DNA from: an uncultured Eubacteriales bacterium
GTDB taxonomy: Bacteria; Bacillota; Clostridia; Oscillospirales; Acutalibacteraceae
Reading direction: 5' to 3'
DNA length: 64,000 bases
Assembly (NCBI GenBank): GCA_934486615.1
Contig: CAKSQO010000006.1
Location: forward strand, 1 to 64,000
Shown here: piece by piece, positions 1 through 8,629 of the stretch
Layout: the number at the start of each line of letters is the position of its first letter
Numbering within the stretch: the first letter of the stretch is position 1
Made by a program: the position numbers and the translations under genes
Notes under the pieces: model-generated
The model's database searches: none
Seen by the model: the letters and a program-made list of their open reading frames with translations, nothing else
What the model was told of the DNA's origin: nothing

Positions 1-47
1 GTTTGGAAACTCCCGAAACCCGCATAAACACTGGTTTTTTTCGAATT

Positions 48-1535
48 TTACTTGTCGAGGGGCTTCATTGTCGGGAAAAGCAGGACATCACGGATTGCGG
101 GGGAGTCGGTCAGCAGCATAACAAGGCGGTCGATGCCGTAGCCGATACCGCCCGTTGGCGGCATACCGTACTCGAGCGCGTTGAGGAAATCCTCGTCGGT
201 GTGGTTGGCCTCCTCGTCGCCCGCGGCGAAAGCCGCGTCCTGCGCGGCAAAGCGCTCGCGCTGGTCGATCGGGTCGTTAAGCTCGGAGTAGGCGTTGCAC
301 ATCTCCCACGTGTTGATGAACAGCTCGAAGCGCTCGACCTTGGTCGGGTCGCTCGGCTTCTTCTTCGTCAGCGGAGAGATGGCGAGCGGATGATCCATAA
401 TAAAGGTAGGCTGGATAAGCTCCTTCTCGCAGTATTCCTCAAAGAACAGATTGATGATGTCGCCCTTGGTGTGGCGCTCCTCGTACTCGATGCGGTGCTC
501 CTTGGCGAGAGCCTTGGCCTCCTCGTCGGTCGCGACGGCGTCAAAGTCGACGCCCGCGTACTTCTTGATAGCGTCGTTCATCGTCAGGCGCGCAAACGGC
601 TTGGACAAATCGATCTCGATGCCGTTGTAGGTGATGACCGCGCTGCCGCAGACCTTCTCCGCCAGATAGCGGAACATACTCTCGGTCAGCTCCATCATTC
701 CGTAGTAGTCGGTGTAAGCCTGATAAAGCTCCATCAGCGTAAACTCGGGATTGTGGCGGGTGTCGACGCCCTCGTTGCGGAAGACGCGGCCGATCTCGTA
801 CACGCGCTCAAGGCCGCCGACGATAAGGCGCTTTAGGTAAAGCTCAAGCGAAATGCGGAGCTTTACGTCCTCGTCAAGGGCGTTGTAGTGCGTCTCGAAC
901 GGACGCGCCGCAGCGCCGCCCGCGTTGGAGACGAGCATCGGAGTCTCGACCTCCATAAAGCCGCGGCCGTCGAGGAAGGTGCGGATCTCCTTGATTATCG
1001 CAGAGCGCTTGATGAACGTCTCCTTAACGTCCTGATTCATGATAAGGTCGAGGTAGCGCTGACGGTATCTGACGTCGGTATTGGTCAGGCCGTGGAACTT
1101 CTCGGGCAGTATTTGCAGGCTCTTTGACAGCAGAGTGACCTGCGCCGCGTGTATACTGACCTCGCCGGTCTTGGTCTTGAACACCTCTCCGGTGACGCCG
1201 ATTATATCGCCCGCGTCGTACTTTTTGAAATCTGCGTAGGCCTCCTCGCCGATGTTGTCGCGCGCGACGTAGGCCTGAATGCTGCCCTTGAGGTCCTGAA
1301 TATGGCAAAACGAAGCCTTGCCCATAATGCGCTTTGACATCATTCGACCCGCGACGGTCACGGTCTTGCCCTCAAGCTCGTCGTAATTTTCGAGCACGTC
1401 GGAGCTGTGGTGGGTCACGTCGAACTTGGTGATGACGAACGGGTCCCTGCCCGCTGCCTGAAGGTCGGCGAGCTTGTCGCGGCGGATTTTAAGCAGCTCG
1501 TTTATATCCTGAGTTTGGTTGTTGTTCTGCGCCAT
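48..1535 (-). CDS. lysS: Lysyl-tRNA synthetase, class II
   Basis: This enzyme charges tRNA-Lys with lysine in the cytoplasm. The 495-residue protein has the expected class II layout: an N-terminal OB-fold anticodon-binding domain (about residues 50-150), then the catalytic core. The core shows motif 2 (FRNEGVDTRHNPEFT) and motif 3 (GIGYGIDRLVMLL) near the C terminus. The ATG at 1535 was chosen over an upstream in-frame ATG because AAGGAAG lies 8 bases before it. The gene lies 64 bases downstream of greA on the same strand, a common greA-lysS arrangement in Firmicutes, and probably shares the greA promoter. Length and motifs look intact. Confidence 0.97.
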   Translation of the reverse strand: MAQNNNQTQDINELLKIRRDKLADLQAAGRDPFVITKFDVTHHSSDVLENYDELEGKTVTVAGRMMSKRIMGKASFCHIQDLKGSIQAYVARDNIGEEAYADFKKYDAGDIIGVTGEVFKTKTGEVSIHAAQVTLLSKSLQILPEKFHGLTNTDVRYRQRYLDLIMNQDVKETFIKRSAIIKEIRTFLDGRGFMEVETPMLVSNAGGAAARPFETHYNALDEDVKLRISLELYLKRLIVGGLERVYEIGRVFRNEGVDTRHNPEFTLMELYQAYTDYYGMMELTESMFRYLAEKVCGSAVITYNGIEIDLSKPFARLTMNDAIKKYAGVDFDAVATDEEAKALAKEHRIEYEERHTKGDIINLFFEEYCEKELIQPTFIMDHPLAISPLTKKKPSDPTKVERFELFINTWEMCNAYSELNDPIDQRERFAAQDAAFAAGDEEANHTDEDFLNALEYGMPPTGGIGYGIDRLVMLLTDSPAIRDVLLFPTMKPLDK

Positions 1536-1599
1536 TGAGTGCACTTCCTTTACTACACGAAACGGCGAGGCTGCGCTTACAGTCCCGCCGAAAAAAGTT

Positions 1600-2076
1600 T
1601 TACTTTGTTATCTCGAGCACCTTGAATTTAAGCTCGCCCGACGGAGTTTCGGCAACGACGGTGTTGCCGACCTTTTTGCCCATCAGCGCCACGCCTATCG
1701 GCGACTCGTCGGAGATAAAGCCGTTCATCGGGTCGCTTTCGGCCGAGCCGACGAGCGTTACGACGATCTCCTCGTCAAGCTCAACGTCGAGCAGCCTGAC
1801 CCTGGAGCCGAAGCCGATCTTCTTGCCCGAGCCTGCGTCCTCCTCGACGATGACGGCGTTTTTGACCATCGTTTCAAGCTCGGAAATGCGGGCCTCAACG
1901 CGAGCCTGCTCGTTCTTGGCCTCGTCGTACTCGCTGTTCTCGGAAAGGTCGCCGAACGAACGCGCGACCTTGATCTTCTCGGATACCTCCGCCCTGACGA
2001 CGGTTTGCAGATAATCGAGCTCCTCCTGCAGGCGCTTGAGTCCATCGGCGGTAAGTTTAAACTGTTTAACTGCCAT
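1600..2076 (-). CDS. greA: Transcription elongation factor GreA
   Basis: GreA rescues backtracked RNA polymerase by stimulating cleavage of the nascent transcript. The protein is about 158 residues, the usual family size. It has an N-terminal antiparallel coiled coil (about residues 5-75, with acidic tip segment GDLSENSEYDEAK) and a C-terminal FKBP-like domain ending in ISDESPIGVALMGKKVG. The ATG at 2076 is used here. A GTG six bases upstream (2082) lies closer to the AAGGAG site and is an equal alternative. A consensus sigma-A promoter lies just upstream, and lysS follows in the same transcription unit. Confidence 0.96.
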   Translation of the reverse strand: MAVKQFKLTADGLKRLQEELDYLQTVVRAEVSEKIKVARSFGDLSENSEYDEAKNEQARVEARISELETMVKNAVIVEEDAGSGKKIGFGSRVRLLDVELDEEIVVTLVGSAESDPMNGFISDESPIGVALMGKKVGNTVVAETPSGELKFKVLEITK

Positions 2077-2143
2077 TTTCACTGACACTCCTTAAAAGGG
2101 TATATTAACCTATAAAATACAGTATATACAATAATACTACTAT

Positions 2144-2172
2144 ATTATAATTATTCGCACGCCCTGTGTCAA
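2144..2172 (-). promoter_or_regulatory. Sigma-A promoter of greA-lysS
   Basis: Read on the minus strand, a perfect TTGACA (2167-2172) is followed after 17 bases by a perfect TATAAT (2144-2149), about 70 bases before greA. The -35 box overlaps the stop codon of the upstream gene. Confidence 0.88.
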
Positions 2173-2972
2173 GAGGAAAAAAGGGCTGCCGTTTTCGATA
2201 TAGGCACGCGTTTATTAAGCCCCGCAAAGCTGTGCGGCACGCACTCGGCGACGTTTTCGAGCAGCCTGCGGCCGGCAAACGCCGTAAGCAGGTCGAACAC
2301 GTTGTATTCGGCCAGCATTTTGTCGGAAAACGGCGCCGAAACGCAGCTTTCATCCACCGTCAGCCCCTCGCGCACAAACGGCGAGAACGTCGCGCGTGCA
2401 AGCTCCACCGCGCCGAAGCCCGAAAGCCCGTCGGGCGCGATTATGACCGCGCTTCCCGCTGCGGCCGAGGGGTCGCGCGCGATTATCGGCGCTGCCCCCG
2501 CAGTGGACGCAAGACTGCCCGAGACCTCGGTGAACGCGCCCTCGTTGCGCGTGACGACCGTGACCGTGCGCGCGACCGTCAGCAGCCGCTCAAGCAGCGC
2601 TCCGTGCTCCCCCTCGCGGTCAAACAGCGCAACTGCGTCCGCAGGGCAGCCGTCGGCGGCCGCCTTTTCAAGCGCGTAGAGCGCGCCGTTGAGCAATATT
2701 CTGCGCCGCAGCCGCTCCCCGCTGACGACCCTCGACGCAAGCCACGGCGGAAGCGGAAGCGAGCGCGGCGCGACTATCGTTTCGGCGGCGGAAAGCTCGC
2801 TTTTAAGCAGCTCCCAGTCGATGCCGCCGTCGGTCTCGAGCGTTACAAGGCAGCACGGGCAGTCGCCGACCCGCGCCCCCGCCGGACGCACCCTGCGCGC
2901 AAAGCGCAGGTGAAGCGCCCGCCGCAGCCGCCCTTTCACGCGGGTATCGTCCGTGCGCAGCAGATATACCAT
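2169..2972 (-). CDS. Unrecognised conserved-looking protein, 267 aa
   Basis: I do not recognise this gene. The ATG at 2972 is preceded by GGGGAGAGGTG at good spacing, which supports translation. The protein is soluble, with no signal peptide or membrane helix. An N-terminal part contains a CPCC cysteine cluster (residues 38-41). The middle (about 120-200) alternates hydrophobic strands and helices, including the strand VTVVTRNEGAF, like a Rossmann-type fold. A late segment resembles the end of a nucleotide-binding domain. The gene lies between greA-lysS (same strand) and the divergent rarA. A role in DNA or RNA metabolism would be guessed only from its neighbours. Confidence 0.7.
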   Translation of the reverse strand: MVYLLRTDDTRVKGRLRRALHLRFARRVRPAGARVGDCPCCLVTLETDGGIDWELLKSELSAAETIVAPRSLPLPPWLASRVVSGERLRRRILLNGALYALEKAAADGCPADAVALFDREGEHGALLERLLTVARTVTVVTRNEGAFTEVSGSLASTAGAAPIIARDPSAAAGSAVIIAPDGLSGFGAVELARATFSPFVREGLTVDESCVSAPFSDKMLAEYNVFDLLTAFAGRRLLENVAECVPHSFAGLNKRVPISKTAALFSS

Positions 2973-3044
2973 AAAGCACCTCTCCCCTTTTTTGTCACAG
3001 TAATCTCTATGCTCGCACGGGTGCTCACTTGACAAAATACGAGG

Positions 3045-3073
3045 TTTACAAAAAGCATAAGTTGGTGTAGAAT
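3045..3073 (+). promoter_or_regulatory. Probable promoter of rarA
   Basis: TTTACA (3045-3050), a 17-base spacer and TAGAAT (3068-3073) lie 30 bases before the rarA start. Confidence 0.65.
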
Positions 3074-3103
3074 AATATTATTATCAGTAACGGAGGGGAA
3101 AAT

Positions 3104-4375
3104 ATGAACGCACCGCTTGCCGACCGTATGCGGCCGAAAACGCTCGACGACGTCGTCGGTCAGCAGCACCTGCTGGCTTCCGGCAGGCCGCTCAGGCGCA
3201 TTATCGAGGGCGGGAAGATCCCGAACATGATATTCTACGGTCCCTCCGGCGTCGGCAAGACGACCGTCGCCTCCATCATCGCGGGGCGCACGAATATGCG
3301 TCTGCACAAGCTCAACGGAACGACAGCCTCTACCGCCGACATCAGGGCCGTCATCGACGAGGTCGGCTCGTTCGCCGCAATGGACGGCGTGCTGCTCTAT
3401 CTGGACGAAATTCAGTATTTTAACAAGCGGCAGCAGCAGACGCTGCTCGAATTTATCGAAAACGGCAGCATAACCCTCATCGCGTCGACGACCGAAAACC
3501 CGTACTTTTACATTTATAATGCGATTCTTTCACGCTCGACAGTATTTGAGTTCAAGAGCGTGGAGGTAAGCGACATCGAGCGCGCCGTGCGCCGCGGAGC
3601 CGACTTCCTTTCGGCCGAGCAGGACCGCCCGATAACCCTCACCGACGAGGCCGCCGAGATAATCGCGCGCGGCTGCGGCGGCGACGTGAGGAAGTCGCTC
3701 AACGCGCTCGAGCTGTGCGTGATGAGCGCCGACGTTGCCGACGACGGCAGCACCGTGGTCGGAGCGGACACCGCAAAAGAGCTTTCGCAGCGCTCGTCAA
3801 TGCGCTACGACCGCGACGGCGACGCGCATTACGACATTCTCTCCGCATTTCAGAAGTCGCTGCGCGGCAGCGACCCCAACGCGTCACTGCACTACCTCGC
3901 GCGCCTGCTTGAGGCCGACGACCTGCCCAGCGCGTGCAGGCGGCTGCTCGTGTGCGCCTGCGAGGACGTGGGGCTTGCCTACCCGCAGATTATCCCGATT
4001 GTCAAGGCGTGCGTCGACTCTGCACTGCAGGTCGGCCTGCCCGAAGCGCGCATACCGCTTGCCGACGCGGTCATCGCAGTCGCGCTCGCACCGAAGTCCA
4101 ATTCGGGGATAGAGGGCATCGACGCCGCCCTCGCCGACATTCGCGCGGGCAAAAGCGGCGACATCCCCTCCTCGCTCAAGGACGGCCACTACTCCGGCGC
4201 GCAGAAAATGGGCCGCGCCATCGGGTACAAGTACCCGCATATGTTTGAAAATTCCTATGTCGAGCAGCAGTACCTGCCCGACGCGCTCAAGGGCGCAAGC
4301 TACTATAAATACGGCAGCAACAAAAACGAGCAGGCCTTCAAGGCCTATTGGGACAAAATAAAGGGCAAAAACTGA
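3104..4375 (+). CDS. rarA: Replication-associated recombination protein RarA (MgsA), AAA+ ATPase
   Basis: RarA/MgsA is a clamp-loader-like AAA+ ATPase that acts at stalled replication forks. The 423-residue length fits the family. It shows the N-terminal signature LADRMRPKTLDDVVGQ, Walker A (GPSGVGKTT, about residues 46-54), Walker B (LYLDEIQ), sensor 1 (ASTTENPYF) and the C-terminal tetramerisation domain (DVGLAYPQ and KDGHYSGAQKMG). GGAGGGG lies 6 bases before the ATG. It is the first gene of a rightward unit and is followed after 20 bases by two membrane PH-domain genes that are probably unrelated in function. Confidence 0.96.
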   Translation: MNAPLADRMRPKTLDDVVGQQHLLASGRPLRRIIEGGKIPNMIFYGPSGVGKTTVASIIAGRTNMRLHKLNGTTASTADIRAVIDEVGSFAAMDGVLLYLDEIQYFNKRQQQTLLEFIENGSITLIASTTENPYFYIYNAILSRSTVFEFKSVEVSDIERAVRRGADFLSAEQDRPITLTDEAAEIIARGCGGDVRKSLNALELCVMSADVADDGSTVVGADTAKELSQRSSMRYDRDGDAHYDILSAFQKSLRGSDPNASLHYLARLLEADDLPSACRRLLVCACEDVGLAYPQIIPIVKACVDSALQVGLPEARIPLADAVIAVALAPKSNSGIEGIDAALADIRAGKSGDIPSSLKDGHYSGAQKMGRAIGYKYPHMFENSYVEQQYLPDALKGASYYKYGSNKNEQAFKAYWDKIKGKN

Positions 4376-4395
4376 CCGAAACGGAGGTAAAGCAA

Positions 4396-4833
4396 ATGAC
4401 GATAAAGCCGGGCAAAAACTTTCTGTCCGTGCTGCGCCTGCGGCTGTTTCTCATTCTGATAATTCCCGCGTTCATTTGCGGTATAATCTCCGTATTCTCG
4501 CTTTTGGCCGCCCTCATCACGGGCGCGGTCGTCCTGGCCGTGTTCCTGTTTTTCTGGGTTTGGTATCTGCCGCGCTTTGTACGCAGCTGCTCGGTAATTC
4601 TGTCGGACACCTCCCTCGCCGTCACGCGCGGAGTGTTTCTGCGCCGCAAGTACGTTATGCCCGATTCGCGCACCGTCTACGCCGAACGGGTCAGGACGCC
4701 GCTCGGCAGGCTGTTTGGGCTCGAGACGGTGAACATTCACCTTGTCAAGCGCATACTGATTTTCGACGGGCTTGAAAAAGCCGACGCCGACACTGTCATG
4801 GCGCACCTCGCGGAGGCGAGCCGCAATGGATAG
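4396..4833 (+). CDS. PH domain-containing membrane protein, YdbS-like
   Basis: A 145-residue protein with two hydrophobic helices near the N terminus (about residues 17-60), followed by a bacterial PH-like domain (bPH2, formerly DUF304; RSCSVILSDTSLAVTRGVF). GGAGGT lies 7 bases before the ATG at 4396, so an upstream in-frame ATG at 4348 was discarded. It overlaps the next, larger PH-domain gene by 8 bases, the YdbS-YdbT arrangement of bacilli. In Bacillus this pair has been linked to resistance to a circular bacteriocin. An envelope-protection role here is inferred from that. Confidence 0.85.
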   Translation: MTIKPGKNFLSVLRLRLFLILIIPAFICGIISVFSLLAALITGAVVLAVFLFFWVWYLPRFVRSCSVILSDTSLAVTRGVFLRRKYVMPDSRTVYAERVRTPLGRLFGLETVNIHLVKRILIFDGLEKADADTVMAHLAEASRNG

Positions 4834-6259
4834 AAGCTACCGCTGCCCGACCCACCCGCTGATGATACTCAGCTTTGTCAGACGGCTGATTTTCGTGCTG
4901 CTGCTGCCCGTGGTGCGCGGAATACTCAACTACGGCCTGAGCGGCACGCTCAGCAACCTGCTTATTTGGGAAACCGTGCTTGCCGTCGTTATACTCATCA
5001 TCAGCTTTGCACGTTGGAGACGCTTTAAATTAAGCGCCGACGACGAGTTCTTTTATGTTGATTCGGGCGTGCTGTTCACCCGCGAGGCGCAGGTGCGGCT
5101 CTCGCGCATCAGCTGCGTTTATATCGAGCGGCAGCCGTTTACGTCGATTTTCGGCGCGGTGAAGGTCAGCATCGACACCGACGCGGGCGGAGTCAAGGAG
5201 TCGGACTTCACGTTCTTCGTCAGTTCAAAGCAGGTCGACCCGCTCTGCGCGGCGCTTAAAACCGTCACTCCGAAAAACCGGATTTACCTCTGCTCAACGG
5301 GGCAGATCGCGCTGATGTCCATCTCGAACGCGTCGGCGCTGTCGGGGCTGCTCGTCGCGGCTACCGTCATCAACAATGCAGGTAAGCTCGTCGGGGACGT
5401 GCTCGAAAAGCGCCTGTTCGAAACGCTCGACTACGTCACCGCGATAACCAGCCGCATTATCCCGCCCGCCGCGACCGCCGTGGCCGCCGTGCTCGCGCTC
5501 GGCTTCTGCGTTTCGTTCACGCTGACGCTGTTCAAGCACCTGACGTTTGTCGTGCGCTGCAACAAAAATGGCTTCGTCATTGAGCAGGGGCTTATCTGGC
5601 ACAAGCGCTCGTTTGTACCGCGCAGCTGCATCGGCGTGAGCGTCGTCACGATGCCGCCGCTGCTGCACATCTTCCGCCGCTGCTCGCTGAGAGTGGTCGC
5701 CTCGGGCTACGGCAAGAATAACGGCGAAAATTCCGTGCTGTTCCCTGTGGAAAAGCGCTCCGACGCCGCACGCTCAATGCGCGTGCTCGGCATCGGCGAC
5801 TCAAGCGCCGCGCGCCCGCTGACGCTTAAAATTCCGAAGCGCGCTATGTGGCGCGCCGTGTTTATGCCGATACTCTGGTTCGTGCTCATCGCGGCGGCCG
5901 CCGTCCTCGGCTGCGTGTTTTTCGTCAGCCTGACGAGCCTGATCTTGATCCTTGCCGTCTTTCTGGCGATAATCGACGCCTACTGGCTGTATATGAAAAT
6001 TTATCATACGCGCCACGGCGGCGCTTCCCTCTCCGACGGAGTCAGAGTCTACGGCTTCGCCGCGATAACGCTGAATAATTCGTATTTCGAGCGCAGCAAG
6101 GTCGACCATTTCATCATCACCGAAGGACCTTACGACCGAATTAACAGGATGTGCACTCTGCGCGTCACAATGCGCGGCGAAAAAGGATACACCGCGCGCA
6201 CGACCAACCTCGACAAGCCCGAGACCGACGCCGAGGTAAAAGCAGTCTACGGCGTCTGA
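4826..6259 (+). CDS. PH domain-containing membrane protein, YdbT-like
   Basis: A 477-residue membrane protein with repeated pairs of transmembrane helices (about residues 10-55, 170-240 and 340-390), each followed by a bPH2-type domain. Examples are FKLSADDEFFYVDSGVLF near the start and the later block around LIWHKRSFVPRSCIGV. The ATG at 4826 is used because GGAGG stands 9 bases before it, inside the end of the YdbS-like gene. The two proteins probably form one membrane complex. The function is not established. Length and three-block architecture match YdbT. Confidence 0.85.
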   Translation: MDRSYRCPTHPLMILSFVRRLIFVLLLPVVRGILNYGLSGTLSNLLIWETVLAVVILIISFARWRRFKLSADDEFFYVDSGVLFTREAQVRLSRISCVYIERQPFTSIFGAVKVSIDTDAGGVKESDFTFFVSSKQVDPLCAALKTVTPKNRIYLCSTGQIALMSISNASALSGLLVAATVINNAGKLVGDVLEKRLFETLDYVTAITSRIIPPAATAVAAVLALGFCVSFTLTLFKHLTFVVRCNKNGFVIEQGLIWHKRSFVPRSCIGVSVVTMPPLLHIFRRCSLRVVASGYGKNNGENSVLFPVEKRSDAARSMRVLGIGDSSAARPLTLKIPKRAMWRAVFMPILWFVLIAAAAVLGCVFFVSLTSLILILAVFLAIIDAYWLYMKIYHTRHGGASLSDGVRVYGFAAITLNNSYFERSKVDHFIITEGPYDRINRMCTLRVTMRGEKGYTARTTNLDKPETDAEVKAVYGV

Positions 6260-6300
6260 CCGCCGGCCGCTCGCACAAAATTGTGAAAAGATAAAGTTAA

Positions 6301-6366
6301 ACAGCCAAGTTTGTGGCTCCGAGCGGTAATTCCGCTTCAAAGCCGCAAGCTCGGCTGCTTTTTGAT
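6301..6366 (+). terminator. Probable terminator after the YdbS/YdbT pair
   Basis: CCGAGC (6319-6324) can pair with GCTCGG (6349-6354), with an inner AGCGG/CCGCT hairpin, followed by a T-rich run. It lies between convergent genes. Confidence 0.5.
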
Positions 6367-6376
6367 TCCGATAAAT

Positions 6377-6592
6377 TTAATTGTCCGTTACTTCGACTGC
6401 GTCGCCGTCGCGGCGGAACAGCAGCGATATGCACCAGACTCCCGCGAGGGCGACAAGCGTATAGATTATGCGGCTGAGCACCGCGGTCTGGCCGCCGAAA
6501 ATCCACGCGACTATGTCAAATCTGAACAGGCCTATGCTGCCCCAGTTGAGCGCACCGATTATCGCGAGGGTCAGAGCTGTCTTGTCCAACAT
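6377..6592 (-). CDS. DUF378 family small membrane protein
   Basis: A 71-residue protein with two transmembrane helices (about residues 6-28 and 38-58). The N-terminal signature LTLAIIGALNWGSIGLF is typical of the DUF378/YuzA family. GGAGGAG lies about 10 bases before the ATG. The biochemical role of the family is unknown. It stands alone between convergent and codirectional units and probably has its own promoter. Confidence 0.9.
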   Translation of the reverse strand: MLDKTALTLAIIGALNWGSIGLFRFDIVAWIFGGQTAVLSRIIYTLVALAGVWCISLLFRRDGDAVEVTDN

Positions 6593-6700
6593 CAGTTTTC
6601 AACTCCTCCGTGTAAATTGTCAGGTTGGCTCCCGATACGGTAACATTATTCGCAGGTTTAAGCATAATTATTCTTTTATGAATATTTTACAAAAGAAAAC

Positions 6701-6750
6701 ACCCGAAGAGGCCTTCAGCGCTTTTAAAAACGCTTTCGGCTTTTTCGGGT
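6701..6750 (-). terminator. Intrinsic terminator of the glycogen operon
   Basis: On the minus strand, ACCCGAA and TTCGGGT close a long hairpin that is followed by a T-rich stretch (GTTTTCTTTT), 30 bases after the GH13 stop codon. Confidence 0.75.
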
Positions 6751-6781
6751 GGGAATTTTTATGCAAGCGGAGCCAAAAAAA

Positions 6782-8629
6782 TTATTTTTTCAGCACGCAG
6801 ATATCCTGTGCGCCGACCGAGACAAGGCCGTCACGCGGCTTTTGGCCGAACACGACCTCGCAGCCGTCCCAGCCGTCGGGGAGCCTGACCCACTCGGCCG
6901 AATCGGAGCGGTTGACCGCGACAAGCACCTCGCTGCCGCCGTTTTTTCGGATATAGGCAAGGTGGCCGACCCCCGTATAAACGGGCACGAAGTCGCCGCC
7001 GTCGAACGCCGCCGCTTTGCGCAGCGCGCCGAGCTTCCTGTAAAACGCGAGCAGGTCGGCATTCTCCCTGCCCCAAGGGTAGCCGCAGCGGTTGAACGGG
7101 TCGCGCAGCCCCTGCATCTCGGCCTCGTCGCCGTAGTAAAGGCTCGGCACGCCGGGCAGAGTGTACTGCAGCGCGGCCGCAAGGCGTATCAGCCGCAGCC
7201 CGCACTCCCTCTGCTCGGGCGAGAGAGTTATCGTCGCCTGAGCGTCACGGTCGCGGTCGAGCGGAGCGCCGCCGAGCACCGAAAGTATGCGCTCGGTGTC
7301 GTGAGTGCCGATGTGATTCATCATCAAATCGAGCGCCTGACGCGGATAGTTGCCGATAAGCTCCGCGACCGCGTCTGTGAAGCGGTGCGCGTCGCCGCCC
7401 GTGACGAAACGGATTATCGCGTCGCGGAACGGATAGTTCATCACACTGTCAAGCTGACGGCCGAGCAGAAAGCGGCGGCGGCCGCCGTGGCTTATCTTGT
7501 TCGACGCGTCCTCCCAAACCTCGCCGAGCAGCAGCGCGTCGGGCTTTTCGGCCTTTATCGCGGCGCGGACTCGGTCGAGGAAGCCGTCGGGCAGCTCGTC
7601 CGCAACGTCGAGCCGCCAGCCCGACGCTCCCAGCCGCAGCCAGCGGCGCAGTACGCCGTTTTCGCCGCAGATGAACTCGGTGAACGACGGGTCGTCCTCG
7701 ACGACCTCGGGCAGACTCGGCACGCCCCACCAACAGTGGCAGCCGTGCGGCCATTTGGTGAACCTGTACCAGGAGTAGTACGGCGACTGCTGTGAGTTGT
7801 ACGCACCGATATCGCCGTAGCGGCCGTAGAGATTGTAGTACCTGCTGTCCGCCCCCGTGTGCGAGAACACGCCGTCCAAAATGATGTCGATGCCGTGCTC
7901 CTTTGCCGCTCGGCATAGCGAGACAAAGTCCTCTTCAGTGCCGAGGGAGGGGTCGATCTTCATATAATCGGCGGTGTTGTAGCGGTGATTTGAGTGTGCC
8001 TCGAATATCGGGTTTAAGTATATCACCGTCACGCCGAGCGACTCAAGGTAGCCGAGCTTCTGCTCAATTCCCTTTAAATCGCCGCCGTAGTAGTCGTTGC
8101 ACAGGCTGCGTTTGCCGCAGTTTTGCCTGTATGCGGGCTGCGAATACCAATCGTCGCAGATGTAGCGGTCATCGGGCACATTCTGCTTCGGCTCGCCCGA
8201 ATTGCAGAAGCGGTCGGGGAAGATCTGATAGATAAGCCCGCCGCGGTACTTGACCGGGGCGGTGAAGCCGGGCTCGTACACCGTCAGCTGCCACATACGG
8301 CCGTCGGGCGTGATGTCGCCGAAGCCCTCGTTTACGCGCGTGATGAAGTTGCGCCTCCAGTTGCCCTCGAACTCGAAGCGGTACCAGTAAATTCCCGCCT
8401 GCTCGGGAGTAAAGTCGACGTCGTAGCGGTTAAAGCAGTCGCTCACCTTCTCCGCCCAATGCATTTTGAGCCACTGCGGCTGCCCGCCGTCGGGCTGAAT
8501 GACGAGGAAGGCCTCGTAGCAATTGCAGCCGTCGTGCAGCAAAACGGAAAAACGCAGACCGTCCCCCGCTTTCACGGGGGCAGTCTGCGAAATATAGAAC
8601 GAGTCGCGGGAGTTGAAGACCTCGAACAT
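6782..8629 (-). CDS. GH13 alpha-glucan hydrolase, neopullulanase/cyclomaltodextrinase type
   Basis: A 615-residue cytoplasmic glycoside hydrolase without a signal peptide. An N-terminal beta-sandwich domain (about residues 1-120) precedes the (beta/alpha)8 barrel. The GH13 regions are visible: region I (DGVFSHTG), region II with the nucleophile Asp (GWRLDVADE), region III with the acid/base Glu (LLGEVWED) and region IV (NHIGTHDTER). The N domain plus the PDRFCNSG motif point to the maltogenic amylase/neopullulanase group, which acts on short or branched maltodextrins. The start at 8629 overlaps the stop of glgP (TAATG), so the two genes are translationally coupled in one alpha-glucan breakdown operon. 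Exact substrate is uncertain. Confidence 0.92.
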   Translation of the reverse strand: MFEVFNSRDSFYISQTAPVKAGDGLRFSVLLHDGCNCYEAFLVIQPDGGQPQWLKMHWAEKVSDCFNRYDVDFTPEQAGIYWYRFEFEGNWRRNFITRVNEGFGDITPDGRMWQLTVYEPGFTAPVKYRGGLIYQIFPDRFCNSGEPKQNVPDDRYICDDWYSQPAYRQNCGKRSLCNDYYGGDLKGIEQKLGYLESLGVTVIYLNPIFEAHSNHRYNTADYMKIDPSLGTEEDFVSLCRAAKEHGIDIILDGVFSHTGADSRYYNLYGRYGDIGAYNSQQSPYYSWYRFTKWPHGCHCWWGVPSLPEVVEDDPSFTEFICGENGVLRRWLRLGASGWRLDVADELPDGFLDRVRAAIKAEKPDALLLGEVWEDASNKISHGGRRRFLLGRQLDSVMNYPFRDAIIRFVTGGDAHRFTDAVAELIGNYPRQALDLMMNHIGTHDTERILSVLGGAPLDRDRDAQATITLSPEQRECGLRLIRLAAALQYTLPGVPSLYYGDEAEMQGLRDPFNRCGYPWGRENADLLAFYRKLGALRKAAAFDGGDFVPVYTGVGHLAYIRKNGGSEVLVAVNRSDSAEWVRLPDGWDGCEVVFGQKPRDGLVSVGAQDICVLKK